From assembly GCF_017811175.1 (NCBI RefSeq), contig NZ_JACWIJ010000002.1, positions 3,484,501 to 3,548,500 on the forward strand: DNA of 64,000 bases. Direction: 5' to 3'. Of the stretch, positions 9,983-21,000 are shown piece by piece. The notes under the pieces are model-generated. The model searched no databases, was not told the origin of the DNA, and worked only from the letters and a program-made list of their open reading frames with translations. A program made the position numbers and the translations under genes. How positions within the stretch are numbered: the stretch's first letter is position 1; every line of letters starts with the position of its first letter. The stretch is from Melaminivora jejuensis (lineage in GTDB: Bacteria; Pseudomonadota; Gammaproteobacteria; Burkholderiales; Burkholderiaceae_C).

Positions 9983-11362
9983 GGGGCGGGCGGCCTTTGG
10001 AGTTCGGGAGCGAGCGCCGCTGCGGCTGCCGGTGCGGCTGTGTCTGCTGGCGGCTGCGGCGGCAGTTTCTGCGTTTGCAGGTGGATGGCGGGGTTGCTGT
10101 CGGCCAGGAAGTCCGGCACCGGCAGATCCTGCAGCGGGCCGTAGCCGGGCAGGCCACGTTCGCGCAGGGCCTGCACGCTGGCCTCGTCGCCGCTGCCGGC
10201 AAAGGCCAGGGCGCCGGGCTCGGCGCGCACATACAGCAGTGTGGCCGGCGGCGGCGGGAACTGGCGCGTCAGCAGCGCCAGGCCGTCCAGCGCGCTGCCG
10301 CCCTGCTGCAGCGCCTCGAAGGCCTGCACGCTGTCGGCCATGTGCAGCGTGCGCTGCTTGAGCGCCTGCGCTGCCGCCACGCGCGGTGCATCGCGGCGCA
10401 CGTCGGCGCTGTCTTCGTCGATCTGCTGCTGCAGCTGGCCGTCGTGCCAGATCATGGCGCCCAGCGCCAGCGTACCCAGGATGCCCAGGGCCACGCTGAG
10501 CGCCTTGAGCTTGCCCGACAGCTCCTCGTGCGTGGCGCGCACGACGATGCCCTCCAGGTCGGAGCGCCACAGGCGCCACAGGCGCTCGCCCTCGCTCAAG
10601 GCGGCCAGCGCCCGCCAGCGCAGGTTCGGCCAGTCGCCCGGGGCTGGCTGGCGCTCAGCAGCTGGGCCGGCGCGCCCTCGTGCGGCGGCGGGCCGGGCAG
10701 GGCGGCCAGCTCGGCCTGCAGCACGTCGGCCAGGGCGCTGCTGCGCTCGCTGCCCTCCAGCACGCGCGAGCGCAGCAGCGCGCCGCCCGGGCCGTAGATG
10801 TGCAGCAGGCCGGGGGCGGGGCGCTGGCCGGCTCGGCAGTCGGCGCGCTGGCCGGCTCCAGCACCACGGTCAGCGCACTGCCGGCGCGCGCAGCTTCGCG
10901 CTGCAGCAACTGGGCGCGGGCGTACAGCTCGACCAGCTGCAGGCCGCATTGCTCGCTGATGCGCTCGATCTCGGCCAGCCAGTCCCGGTGGATCCACAGC
11001 AGCGCCGGGTGCTCGCTGCGGGCGAACAGGTCGGGCTGGCTGCGGATGTCGGCGGCGGCAAAGGGCAGCAGGGCGCTGGCCGGGGTGCCGGGCTGGGCCG
11101 GGGCCGTCAGGCCCAGGATGTCGCCGGCCAGCACCCAGTGCGCGCGCGTGAGCGGCGGCAGGCGCCACTGCTGCACGCACTGCTGCAACTGCGTCTGCAG
11201 CTCGGCCAGGAAGGTGTCGCCAGCGGGCAGGGGACGCTGCTCCTGGTGTACCCGGCGCCAGCCCAGGGCGCTGCGCTGCAGGTGCAGCAGGTGCAGGCTC
11301 TCGGGGGTCAGCGACAGCACCAGCTGGTGTCCGGGGGTGTCGGAAAACGTGCGAAGGCGCAT
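9979..11362 (-). CDS. gspL: Type II secretion platform protein GspL (two frameshifts)
   Basis: Cytoplasmic actin-like domain plus transmembrane and periplasmic region that links the GspE ATPase to the membrane. Three reading-frame segments are needed: 11362 to about 10820 (MRLRTFSDTPGHQLVLSLTP...), then LLHIYGPGGALLRSRVLEG..., then from about 10640 SEGERLWRLWRSDLEG with a membrane helix (LSVALGILGTLALGAMIW). Restoring one C/G in the runs at 10812-10821 and at 10640-10643 gives one ~461-residue GspL. As supplied, the ORF is broken twice. Stop overlaps gspM. Confidence 0.82.
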
Positions 11363-11443
11363 GAAGGGCGGTGCCAGGGAAAGAGGGGAGAACGGGAAAG
11401 GAGTCGGGCTGGATGACCTGGGCAGTGCAAATGCTCCAGCGGC

Positions 11444-12631
11444 TCAGTGCCCGGGCGGATCGCTGGCGCTCCAGCGGTCGAGGACGGAAAAGCTGCCATT
11501 TTCGCCGGCAATCAGGGCCAGCAGCGCTGGTGCCTGCGGGCCGGTGCCGGCCAGCTGCAGGCGGGCCAGCACGGCGCTGGGGGCGGCGGCGGGGGAGTGG
11601 GCGGTCAGGCCCGTGCCCTGCAGCCATTGCTGGGCCTGCTGGGCGTTCACCGGGCCGGCGCTGCGCCAGGCGGTGAGGATTTTCAGGTGCTCGTCGGTGA
11701 CGTTGCTGCCCAGCGCCTTGAGCAGGGGCAGCGGCGTGTGATCCAGATCGACGCGCTGGTTGCCGTTGCCGACCACGACCAGCTCGGCCAGGCCGGGCCG
11801 GCCCTTGGCCGGGTCGCCGTAGGCCACGGCCGGGGGCAGAGTCGGCCACTGCAGCAGCTCTTGCAGGCTGGCAAAGCCGGTGCGCCCGCGCACGTTGCGC
11901 AACTGCTCGCGCAGCAGCAGCAGGCCGGAGGCGAGTTGCTTGGCCTCCTCCTCGCGCGGCACGCCGGCCAGCAGCAGCAGGCGCTGCCATTGCGGCTCGG
12001 TCAGGATGTTGGCGTCGGGCAGGCCGGTGGCGTTGTGCAGCTGCACGGCCACGGCAGTGCCGGCGACATCGACCTGGTGCTCGCTGCCGTCGGCCTGCCA
12101 CAGCGGCCAGTCGCGCAGCCTGGGGTCGCGCGGGTCGAGGCGCAGCGCCTGCACGGCCTGGCTGATGCCCAGCTGCAGCGCGGCGTATTGGGCGGCGCCC
12201 TCCAGGGCGTAGTGCTCCTGCAGGCGGGCCTTCTCGCGCGCCAGCAGCTGGGTGTCCAGGCGCAGGTTGACGCTGGCGCCCAGCACCAGCGTGGCCACCA
12301 CGGCCAGCAGGCCGAGGACGAAGAGCAGGACGTAGCCGTGTTCCTTGCGGGCGCTGCGCCCAGCTTTGGCCCCCTCACCCCAGCCCTCTCCCGCACGCGG
12401 GAGAGGGGGCCGGGAAGGGCAGGCGGCGCTGGCGGCGTTGCCCCCTCGCCCCCTTGGAGGAGAGGGCTGGGGTGAGGGGGCAGTTCGGGCGCAGCGCTCC
12501 TCCTGGGTATCCCCGTCCCAACGTTGCTGGCCCTCATGTCCAACACTCAACAAACTATCTCTTTGATAGCTGTCACCGCTTGTCCAGCAAGGGTTTAAGC
12601 GATATTTGACTGATATTTTGGTGTGCAGCAT
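11444..12631 (-). CDS. gspK: Minor pseudopilin GspK with repeat-derived N-terminal extension
   Basis: Tip pseudopilin of the T2SS pseudopilus. The core has the prepilin-type hydrophobic segment YVLLFVLGLLAVVATLVLG after a Gly (residue 99), then the GspK domain (VQLHNATGLPDANILTEPQW). The native start looks intact: ATG 12631 overlaps the gspJ stop (TGATG) and has GGAGG nine bases upstream. Between start and prepilin site lie 99 residues encoded by two repeats (a GATAGCTG-type copy and a PSPQPSP-type palindrome), in frame throughout. A normal leader is below about 15 residues, so processing may be impaired. No ATG, GTG or TTG lies close to the cleavage site. Confidence 0.85.
   Translation of the reverse strand: MLHTKISVKYRLNPCWTSGDSYQRDSLLSVGHEGQQRWDGDTQEERCARTAPSPQPSPPRGRGGNAASAACPSRPPLPRAGEGWGEGAKAGRSARKEHGYVLLFVLGLLAVVATLVLGASVNLRLDTQLLAREKARLQEHYALEGAAQYAALQLGISQAVQALRLDPRDPRLRDWPLWQADGSEHQVDVAGTAVAVQLHNATGLPDANILTEPQWQRLLLLAGVPREEEAKQLASGLLLLREQLRNVRGRTGFASLQELLQWPTLPPAVAYGDPAKGRPGLAELVVVGNGNQRVDLDHTPLPLLKALGSNVTDEHLKILTAWRSAGPVNAQQAQQWLQGTGLTAHSPAAAPSAVLARLQLAGTGPQAPALLALIAGENGSFSVLDRWSASDPPGH
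12355..12490. repeat. G/C-rich palindromic repeat (PSPQPSP type) within gspK
   Basis: An interspersed element with CCCTCACCCCAGCCCTCTCC at one end and GAGAGGGCTGGGGTGAGGGG at the other, so the ends are inverted repeats. An internal hairpin CTCCCGCACGCGGGAG is present. Translated, such elements give PSPQPSP and GEGWGEG peptides. Related copies lie at 29708-29910, 36563-36900 and in the array at 41493-42628. This copy is in frame with gspK. Confidence 0.8.
12548..12618 (+). repeat. Interspersed ~50-bp GATAGCTG repeat (copy in gspK 5' end)
   Basis: Contains TTGATAGCTGTCACCGCTTG then TCCAGCAAGGGTTTAAGCGA, the same order of blocks as the copies at 28360, 41410, 49832 and 57474. It lies directly after the gspK start codon on the opposite strand and is translated in frame there. 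Confidence 0.75.
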
Positions 12632-13320
12632 CAGCGCTTGCCTCCACTGCGCGCTGCATAGACCACCGGCGGCATGTCCGGGCGCAGGCCGGACAGGGCC
12701 AGGCGCATGAGCTGTGGGGCGGGCGTCTTGTCGTCCCAGCGCGTGACCCACTTGGGATAGGTCTTGCCATCGGCTTCGGGCACCTGGGCCAGCAGGGAAA
12801 AGGCGCAGACCTGCAGGCCCGTGGCCAGCACCTGGCGGCCCTGCCAAGCCGGTTGCGCCGCGCCGGGGCGCACCGGCGCGTCCAGCGGGATCAGGGCGTG
12901 CGACAGCTCCAGCACGCCGTCTTCGCTGGTCTCGCAGGCCAGGCGCACGCGCGCCACCCCGACCGGGGCGCCGATGTCCGACAGCGGATGGGCGGTGTCG
13001 AACTCCAGCATCTGCCCGTCGGACTGGATGGCCGGCCCCCGGCCCTGCCACTCGTGGCGGATGATGCGCTCGGCGGCGCGCACTTCCTCGCGCGCCTCGC
13101 TGCGCTGGGCGCTGCGGTGCTGGAAATCCAGCATCCCGGACAGCGCAGACGCGCCCATTAGCGCCACCAGCGAGGCAATGGCCAGGGCGACGATCAGCTC
13201 CAGCAGGGTGAAGCCGCACTGCCGCCCGGCGAGCGGCAACGGCGGTGCCGTCCGTGCGGACGGAGAGGACGGGGCAGGCAGCGCGCACTGCCGGGGCGGC
13301 CTGTGCATGGCGGCTCTCAT
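12631..13320 (-). CDS. gspJ: Minor pseudopilin GspJ
   Basis: Minor pseudopilin of the T2SS tip complex (with GspI and GspK), inserted in the inner membrane and processed by prepilin peptidase. The 229-residue product has the prepilin motif CG^FTLLELIVALAIASLVALMG, with Glu at +5, at about residues 36-56, then a GspJ-like domain. The ATG at 13320 overlaps the gspI stop (ATGA); a second ATG at 13308 would shorten the long leader. The stop overlaps the gspK start. Confidence 0.9.
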   Translation of the reverse strand: MRAAMHRPPRQCALPAPSSPSARTAPPLPLAGRQCGFTLLELIVALAIASLVALMGASALSGMLDFQHRSAQRSEAREEVRAAERIIRHEWQGRGPAIQSDGQMLEFDTAHPLSDIGAPVGVARVRLACETSEDGVLELSHALIPLDAPVRPGAAQPAWQGRQVLATGLQVCAFSLLAQVPEADGKTYPKWVTRWDDKTPAPQLMRLALSGLRPDMPPVVYAARSGGKR

Positions 13321-13891
13321 CGCAGCGTGCCCGGCTGGAGGGCCGGCGGCTGCCCCGGATTGGCGCTCTGGCCCGGGGCCTGTCCTGGCTGCCCTGGCTG
13401 CCCGGGCCGGGGGGCGGCGCCGGCGGCAGGTTGGCGCGCAGCGTGGCCAGCTGATAGGACTGCTGCGCCCCCTTTGGCCCCCAGAAGACTTCGATCTCGA
13501 GGCGTTCGAGCTTGCCGGCAAAGCTCGGCAGTGCGGCGCTTTGCGCCTCGGTGAGCAGCGGCACCGGCGTCAGGCGCAGCCGGTAGCCGAAGTCATGGCC
13601 GGCGTAGTGTTCCTCGCCCGGGTCGGCGGCGACCTGGAAGTCGGGCTGCGACAGCGCCTCGTCCAGCTTGGCGCGTGCCAGCTGCAGGGCGGCGCTGTGT
13701 ACGGCCAGGCGCTCCTCGGTGCGTGCGCTGCCCGACATGGCGGTGAAGGCCAGCGCCAGGCCGAGGCCGACCAGCGTCATGGCCACCAGCACCTCCAGCA
13801 GCGTGAAGCCCTGCTGCTGGCAGTGCTGCTGGAGGGGGCGGTGGCGGCGGCGCTGGCGGGCGCGGCGGCGTTCAGGGTGTGGCTGCGGCAA
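13317..13891 (-). CDS. gspI: Minor pseudopilin GspI (frameshifted near C-terminus)
   Basis: Minor pseudopilin with the prepilin motif QGFTLLEVLVAMTLVGLGLA at about residues 27-46 and the domain ending in EVFWGPKGAQQSYQLATLRA. The frame leaves the gene at a six-G run (13409-13414, C run on the coding strand). Adding one base gives a short Pro/Gln/Gly-rich tail ending at the TGA 13317-13319, which overlaps the gspJ ATG. Only a TTG (13891) is available as start; it overlaps the gspH stop by 20 bp. Confidence 0.82.
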
Positions 13892-14348
13892 CTTGCAGCC
13901 TCTCGATGCGCCCGCTCAGGGCGCGCAGATGGAATTCCTGGCGCTGGCCGGAAGGGGTCAGCAGGGCGAATGCAGTGTCGCGGCGCAGCGTGCCATCGGG
14001 CAGGAAGCGCAACTCCAAGGTGGCGCCCTCGTCCAGCTCGACCTCGGGCACGCTGCGCCACTGGTAGCCCGGCGGCAGCGTCAGCGCCGCCATGCCCGGG
14101 CCGGCCAGCGTGCCCCGGTCGAAGTCGAGCACGCCGGTGATGGGCTGGCCGCCCAGCACGGCCTTGTTGCGCAGGCGCTTGAGCTGCTGTTGCGTACGGT
14201 CAAGCCACTGGCGCTCCTGCATACGCGCGCTCAGGCGATCGACCGAGGCGATCGCCAGCCCGGTGCCGATGCCCACCAGCACCAGCACCAGCAGCAGCTC
14301 CAGCAGGGTAAAGCCTGCCGCCGCCCGCTTCCGGGAGTTCATGCGCAC
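13872..14348 (-). CDS. gspH: Minor pseudopilin GspH
   Basis: Pseudopilin of 158 residues with the prepilin leader and helix AAGFTLLELLLVLVLVGIGT (G^F, Glu +5, residues about 11-30) and a GspH-type beta-rich domain (LRRDTAFALLTPSGQRQEFH). It sits between gspG and gspI as expected. The ATG at 14348 gives a basic leader (MRMNSRKRAA). Confidence 0.9.
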   Translation of the reverse strand: MRMNSRKRAAAGFTLLELLLVLVLVGIGTGLAIASVDRLSARMQERQWLDRTQQQLKRLRNKAVLGGQPITGVLDFDRGTLAGPGMAALTLPPGYQWRSVPEVELDEGATLELRFLPDGTLRRDTAFALLTPSGQRQEFHLRALSGRIERLQVAAATP

Positions 14349-14424
14349 CGCCGCAATGGATCAGGGGTTGTGAGGCAGGGGTTGCCAGGGGCTGGCAGGC
14401 CGGGGCCGGGTTGGCGCCAGCGCC

Positions 14425-14861
14425 TCATTCCCAGCTGTGGATGTCGGCGGCGTCGCCGCTGCCGCCTTCCTTGCCGTCCGCGCCCAGCGAGGACAGCTCG
14501 TAGTCGGCCTTCTCGCCCGGCGCCTTATAGACATAGCTGTTGCCCCAGGGTCTTTGTCCACGCGCTTTTTCAGGTAGGGGCCGCGCCACTTGGCGGCATC
14601 CGCCGCGTCGGCGGGTTTCTCCGACAGCGCGGCCAGGCCTTCCTGCGTGCTGGGGTAGCGCGACATGTCCAGGCGATAGGTGTCCAGCGCTGCGCCGGCC
14701 ATCTCGATCTGCGTGCGTGCGGCCTTGACCTTGGAGGCGTCGAGCTGGCCGAACAGGCGCGGGCCGACCAGCGAGGCCAGCAGGCCCAGGATGACCATGA
14801 CGATCAGCAGCTCGATCAGGGTGAAGCCGCGCGCGCGGCGCGGCAGGCGGGTGGGTTTCAT
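14425..14861 (-). CDS. gspG: Major pseudopilin GspG (frameshifted)
   Basis: Main subunit of the T2SS pseudopilus. [12 protein letters not shown]^[20 protein letters not shown] is a canonical prepilin leader and helix, followed by the major-pseudopilin core ([17 protein letters not shown]). After VDKDP the frame is lost at 14543-14550. With one extra C the sequence continues [20 protein letters not shown] and ends HSWE at a TGA (14425-14427), exactly the conserved GspG C-terminus. The gene is therefore probably whole in the organism (about 145 residues). Confidence 0.9.
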
Positions 14862-14884
14862 GAGGGATAGGCTTTCGTGGCGCC

Positions 14885-16111
14885 CTACAGGGGCATGTCG
14901 TTGATCGAAAAAATCGCCGTCAGCATGGAAATCACGATGCCGCCGATCAGGCCGCCCATGACCAGGATCATGACCGGCTCGAACAGCGCCACCAGGCTGC
15001 GCGTGGCTTTCTGGATGTCCTTTTCGTACTGGTCGGCCACGCGGATCAACATGCTGTCGAGCGAGCCGGCTTCCTCGCCCACCGTGGCCAGCTGGCCCAG
15101 CAGGCGCGGAAACAGCGGGTCGGCGCGCACCGGGGCAGCCACGCCCTTGCCTTCCTGCACGGCCCGCACCAGGCGGTCGAGCGCACGGCGCAGCGGGATG
15201 TGGTCGGTCAGCTCGCGCACGATGCGCATTCCAGTCAGTATCGGAACGCCGCTGGCCAGCAGAGTTCCCCAGGTGCGGCAGATGTGCGCCAGCTGCACTT
15301 TCAGCAGCAGCGGCCCCAGCACCGGCAGGCGCAGCAAGGCCAGCTGCCAGCGCTCGCGCCAGACCTCGTCGCGCAGCGCATAGGCAAAGCCGAAGCCGGC
15401 CAGCGCCAGCAGCGCCAGCAGCGGCGCGCCATAGGTCTTCAGGAAGTTGCCGGTGCTGATGAGCACCGCCGCCGGCAGTGGCAGCGACTGGTTCATGTCG
15501 GCAAAGATCTGGCCGAACTTGGGCAGGACGAACACCGTCAGGCCCAGCAGCGCACAGACGCCAAAGATGAACAGCACCACCGGGTAGATGGAGGAGGTCA
15601 GCAGGAACGAGCGGAACTCCATGCTGCGCGTGTAGAACTCCACCAGCCGGTGCATGACCACGGGCAGCACGCCGCCTTCCTCGCCGGCGCGCACCATGTT
15701 CACGTACAGGCGCGGAAAGACCTTGGGGTGGCGCTGGAAGGCGTCGCCCAGGGTGTTGCCCTTTTCCACGTCCAGCACTACCTCCTGCATCACGGCGCGA
15801 AACTGCGGCTGCTCGATGGTGCCCTGGGCGATGTGCAGCGCGCGGTCGAGCGGCAGGCCGGCGTCCAGCAGGGTCAGCAGCTGCTCGGTCATGGCCAGCA
15901 CATGCTTCATGGCCACGCGCCGGCGCGCGCTGCTGGCGCCCAGGCCCAGCGCCGGGCTGCCGGTGGACGGCGGCGCAGCTGCCGGGATGGCACTCGCCGC
16001 TGCTGCCTGGGCGGGCGTCCTCACAGGCCCCTGCGTTGGCAGGCTCGTCGGCGCATGGGCTGGCGCGGCGCTGGACAGGCCGGCGGCATCGGCCCGCGGG
16101 CGTGGCCTCAT
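14885..16111 (-). CDS. gspF: Type II secretion inner-membrane protein GspF
   Basis: Polytopic platform protein of the T2SS. The 408-residue product has a Pro/Ala-rich N-terminal stretch, a first GspF domain ([20 protein letters not shown]), membrane segments near residues 175-200 and 225-250, a second GspF domain ([19 protein letters not shown]) and a C-terminal membrane segment ([20 protein letters not shown]). The ATG at 16111 overlaps the gspE stop (ATGA). Confidence 0.95.
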   Translation of the reverse strand: MRPRPRADAAGLSSAAPAHAPTSLPTQGPVRTPAQAAAASAIPAAAPPSTGSPALGLGASSARRRVAMKHVLAMTEQLLTLLDAGLPLDRALHIAQGTIEQPQFRAVMQEVVLDVEKGNTLGDAFQRHPKVFPRLYVNMVRAGEEGGVLPVVMHRLVEFYTRSMEFRSFLLTSSIYPVVLFIFGVCALLGLTVFVLPKFGQIFADMNQSLPLPAAVLISTGNFLKTYGAPLLALLALAGFGFAYALRDEVWRERWQLALLRLPVLGPLLLKVQLAHICRTWGTLLASGVPILTGMRIVRELTDHIPLRRALDRLVRAVQEGKGVAAPVRADPLFPRLLGQLATVGEEAGSLDSMLIRVADQYEKDIQKATRSLVALFEPVMILVMGGLIGGIVISMLTAIFSINDMPL

Positions 16112-17699
16112 GCCAGCTCCTGGCGGGTCACGCGCGCCAGCTCCTCCAGCGTGGTCACGCCGTCCAGCACCTTGCGGATGCCGTCGGCGCGCATGGTGCG
16201 CACGCCCTCCTGCAGGGCCACGCGGCGCACGCCCTCGGCGGGCAGCTTCTTGATGATGGCTTCCTTGATGGCCGTGCTCATGGGCAGCATCTCGTAGATG
16301 CCCGAGCGCCCGATGTAGCCCGACTGGCCGCAGTGGTGGCAGCCCCGGCCATGGAACAACTGCAACACCGCGCTGGCATCCACCCCTTCCTCGGCCATGA
16401 ACAGGCGATCGGCCTCGGTGGGGGCGGTGGCCTCCTTGCAGTGCGGGCAGATCACGCGCACCAGGCGCTGGGCAATGATCAGCACGACCGAGGAGGCGAT
16501 CAGATAGCTCTCCACGCCCATGTCCATCAGCCGGTGCGGCGCGCCGAAGGAGTCGTTGGTGTGCAAGGTCGATAGCACCAGGTGCCCGGTCAAGGCCGAC
16601 TGGATGGAGATTTCCGCCGTCTCCTGGTCGCGGATTTCGCCGACCATGATGATGTCCGGATCCTGGCGCACGATGGAGCGCAGCGCGCTGGCAAAGGTCA
16701 GCTCGATCTGCGGCTTGACCTGGATCTGGTTGATGCCGTCGATCTGGTACTCCACCGGGTCTTCGACGGTGATGATCTTGTTTTCCGGCTGGTTGACGCG
16801 GCTGAGGGCCGCATACAGCGTGCTGGTCTTGCCGCTGCCCGTCGGCCCGGTGACCAGGATCATGCCGTGCGGCTGGGTGATGGCTTCTTCGAGCGCTGCC
16901 AGATGGTCGGGCGCCAGGCCCAGTGCCTCCAGGCTCATCAGCCCCGGCCCCTGATCGAGCAGGCGGATGACCATGCTTTCGCCGTGCGCCGTGGGCACGG
17001 TGGACACGCGCATGTCGATCTGCCGCCCGGCCAGCTCGGCCTGCATCCGTCCGTCCTGAGGCAGGCGGCGCTCGGCGATGTTCATGCGCGCGCGCAGCTT
17101 CAGGTGCGAGATCGCCGGGGTGTACATGCGCCGAGGGGGTGACTCGGCATCGAACAGCACGCCGTCGATGCGGTAGCGCACGCGAAAGCGCTGCTGCGAC
17201 ACCTCCAGGTGCAGGTCGGAAGCGCGGCTTTCGACGGCGCGCAGCAGCAGCGACTGCACCAGGCGCACGACGGGGGCATCCTCGGCCAGCGCCTTGAGGG
17301 TTTCCAGGTCATCGTCGGCATCGCCGCTGCCATCGTCCTGTGCCTCGAAGGCCAGCGCGTCCAGGGCATCGGCGCGGTAGGCCTGCTCCAGGCCCGAGGC
17401 GATCCACTCGCGCGGCGCCAGCGACAGCTGCAGCGGCACCGGGAAGAACTGACGCAGGGCGTCCAGCGCCGCCATCGGCACCGGCACGGCGGCGGCCACA
17501 TGGGCGGCGTCTGGTGTGACCTGCAGCGGCAGCAGGCCGTGCGTGCGCAGGAACACCGGCGACAGGCCGGGCACGGCAGTGATGCTGGCCAGGGGGTGGC
17601 CCATGGTGTTGAGCAGCGGCGCGTGCAGGTGGCGCGAGAACTGCGCCAGCAGCTCAGTCTCCTGGGTGTTGACTTGGGCGTCGGGGGCAGGGCGCTCAT
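16108..17699 (-). CDS. gspE: Type II secretion ATPase GspE
   Basis: Cytoplasmic hexameric ATPase driving pseudopilus assembly. Visible motifs: Walker A GPTGSGKTSTLYAAL, Asp box ITVEDPVEYQ, Walker B IIMVGEIRDQET, His box STLHTND and the zinc-binding pair CPHC / CHHCG near the C-terminus. The N-terminus is uncertain. The likely ATG (17699, MSALPP...) is in another frame from the body and joins it if one C is added in the run at 17683-17687. Without this there is no good start. First gene of the gsp operon. Confidence 0.92.
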
Positions 17700-18086
17700 G
17701 GGGTGGATGCAATTTCCGTGGGCCGCACCGGGGCGGGCAGCTGGGCCAGCAGCGGTACTGGCAGGGCCTGAAGAGGCAATGGCGGCAAAAAGAAAGCCGC
17801 TCGCCGCCCCTCGCTCTCGGGCAGCCGGGCATTGTAGCGATCACGCCACCGGCTGCCAGCCCCATGCTGCACGTCCAGATAAGGAGACGCGGTGTCAACA
17901 GTAGAATTGCGGGTTTACGTCAAGGCGGCGCGCACCCACGGCAGGCGGTGCGGCGAGAGGCCCAGGCGGCGCTGCAGCGCCAGCCCGGCTCGTGCATTCC
18001 GGCTCCATGCTTGCAGGGCTGCGCTTGCAGCCCGTTGCTTTTCTTGCCTGCCCGCAGCCCCGGCATTCGTCCGCATTCCATACGCC
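17700..18086. other. Intergenic region between divergent gspE and glycan genes
   Basis: A 387-bp gap between the divergent gspE (minus) and the PIG-L/glycosyltransferase gene (plus), so it should hold promoters for both. Weak ORFs cross it but show no conserved start or motif. I see no convincing -35/-10 pair, operator or terminator. Confidence 0.4.
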
Positions 18087-21000
18087 ATGCACATCAGCGA
18101 GGCAGATATCACCCCCTATCAGGCCAGCCCGGTGCCTGCAGCGCGCGCCGTCCTGGTGTTCGCGCCCCATCCGGACGATGAGATTTTTGGCTGCGGCGGC
18201 GCGCTGGCGCTGCATGTGCGTGCCGGGCACCCGGTGCATGTGGTGCTGCTGACCGATGGCGGCCACCAGGAAGGCCATCAGGAGAGCGACCAACAGGGCG
18301 AGGAACAGCCAGGCGCCGGTGCCGATTACGCCGCCACGCGCCTGCAGGAAAGCCGCCAGGCCGCGCAGTTGCTGGGACTGGCGCCCCCGGTCTGCTGGGG
18401 GCTGGCCGATCGCAGCGTCCACTACGACGAAGCGCTGGTGCAGCGAATGCTGGACACCGTGGCCGAGCTGCAGGCCGACGTGATCTACGCCCCTTCGCCC
18501 TGGGAGCTGCACCCCGACCACCGCGCCACCTGCCTGGCCGCGCTGGAGACCGTGCGGCGTCTGGGCGCTGCAGGCACTGCGGATACCGCAGTGGGCGGTG
18601 GCGCACCGACCCTGTACCTATATGAAGTCAGCGCCCCGCTGCGTCCGAACCGGCTGGTGGACATCTCGCCCGTCTGGCAGGCCAAGCAGGCCGCCATGCA
18701 GGCCTTCGCCAGCCAGGAAGCCAACCTGCCCTACGCCAGCTTCATCGGCGCGCTGAACCGCTTCCGCGCCCTGACGCTGCACCCGGCAGCGGCGCAGGCC
18801 GAGGCCTTCGAATGTGTGTCGGCGCAGCAGCTGCACTCCGGCGGCCGTCTGCTGATCGAGAACGAGCGCGAACGGCTGCTGGCGCGCGGCGTTGCCGTGC
18901 TGCCGCAGGATGCGCCGCTGGTGTCGGTCATCGTGCGCAGCATGGGCCGGCCCACGCTGGCGCAGACGCTATCGTCGATTGCCCTGCAGACCTACAGCCA
19001 TCTGGAGATTGTCTTGGTGGACGCTGCTGGCGATGGCCTGCCCGGCGCCGATCTGCAAGGCCTGAGCGTGCCCGTGCAGCGCGTCTCCACCGGCCAGCGC
19101 CTGCCGCGCGCCGAGGCCGCCAACGCCGGCCTGCGTGCGGCGCGGGGCGAGTACCTGATCTTCCTGGACGACGACGACTGGTTCTACCCCGACCACATCG
19201 CCAAGCTGGTGCTGGCCAGCCGGCGCAGTCCGGCTTTCCGGGCCATGCACACGGCCATCGAGTGCGTCGATGAGACTGGCCAGCCGCAGGGCGAGATCTT
19301 CGACTTCCCGTATGCCGAGGGCGAGCTGCGCTACGGCAACTTCCTGCCCATCCACAGCGTGCTGTTCCAGCGCGCCCTGTTGGACGAGGGCTGCGCCTTC
19401 GATCCGGCCTTCGATCTGTACGAGGACTGGGACTTCTGGCTGCAGGTCGAGCAGCGCACGCCCTTTGGCTTCGTGCCGGGCGTGTCGGCGGCCTATCGCA
19501 TCCAGGCGGGGTCGGGCGAGGGGGTGCAGACCGATCCGCAGCGCTCGCGCAACGCCACGGCGCAGCTGTATGCCAAGTGGCAGGTCTTGCAGGCGCCGCA
19601 GACCTTCTCGGAATTGATAGGCCGCGCCGTGGAGCGCCGCGCCCTGTTGCGCCAGCTGGGCCGCAGTGGGCGTGAACAGCAGGAGTTGCTACAACAGCTG
19701 AACAAGCAGCAGCGCGCGGCGCTGGACGCCCAGCAGGCCGCCGACCAGGCGCGCCAGGATGCTCACCAACTGCGCCAGGCGCACGATCAGGCCTGCGCTG
19801 GGCGTGATGAAAGCCTCCAGGACTTGCGGCGTGCCTGGGCTGAACAGGCTGCCACCAAGGCCGCCTGGGCCGAGGAGCATGTCCAGCGTGAGAAGGCGCA
19901 AAGCCTTTCTGCCGCCTTGCAGGAAGAGTTGCGCCTGACGCGTGAGCACGCGAACAACCTGCAGGCGTCACTGACTAGGACGCAGCAGGCGCTGGATACC
20001 ACCCATTTGCAAAATGGCGGCTTGCAGCAGGAGATGTCGGCATTGCTGGCTAGCCGCTCCTGGCGTTGGACGAAGCCAATGCGGCAAGCCATCCGTGGCG
20101 CGCGTGCTGTGCGGACGGCGCGCAATCGCGGCATGGGTTTTAGGGCCTTGGCCAGCCGCACCCTGCAAGTCTGGCGCAACGAAGGGCTGGCAGGCGTGCG
20201 CCTGCGCGTGCAGCGCATTCTTCAGCCTGCGGCGCACAGACCTGCGGGACTGGGCGCCAGTGGCGGTACCGCTGCGGCGCCAGTGCCGTCGTCCCGCGAC
20301 TACGCCGCCTGGGTCGTTGCCCACGACACCCTGGGGGCTGAGGAGCTGGCCCTGCTGCAGCGCCAGTACGAACAACTCTCTGCCCGGCCCTGATCTCCAT
20401 CATCATGCCGGTCTATGGCCCACAGGACGACGATCTGCTGCGCGCCATCGCCTCGGTGCGCGCCCAGGTCTATCCGCACTGGGAGCTGTGCATCTGCGAC
20501 GACACCTCGCCCGATGAGCGCACGCGCGAGCTGCTGCGCGCCCAGGCCGCCGAGGAGCCGCGCATCCGCCTGGCCTTCCACGAGCACAACCAGCACATCT
20601 CGGCGGCCAGCAACACCGCCATCGCCCTGGCGCAGGGCGACTGGATTGCCTTCCTCGACCAGGACGACGAACTGCGCCCGCACACCCTGCTGAGTGTGGC
20701 GCAGGCGCTGCAGCAGCACCCGCAGGCGCGCGTGCTGTACTCGGACGAGGACAAGATCGACGGCCAGGGCCGGCGCTTCGACCCCTATTTCAAGCCCGAC
20801 TTCAACCTGGGCCTGCTGCGCTCGCACAACTACATGTGCCATTTCGCCGTCTATCAGCACGCCCTGATGCGCGAGCTGGGCGGGCTGCGCAAGGGCTTCG
20901 AGGGCGCGCAGGACTACGACATGGTGCTGCGTGCCATCGACGCCGTGCCGCGCGAGGCCGTCATCCACATCCCGCGCATCCTCTACCACTGGCGCACGGC

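Noticed and set aside
7127..10144. A 1005-codon plus-strand frame opposite gspD and gspM
   Set aside because: Composed of His/Gly/Ala/Arg-rich shadow sequence; gspD on the other strand is certain.
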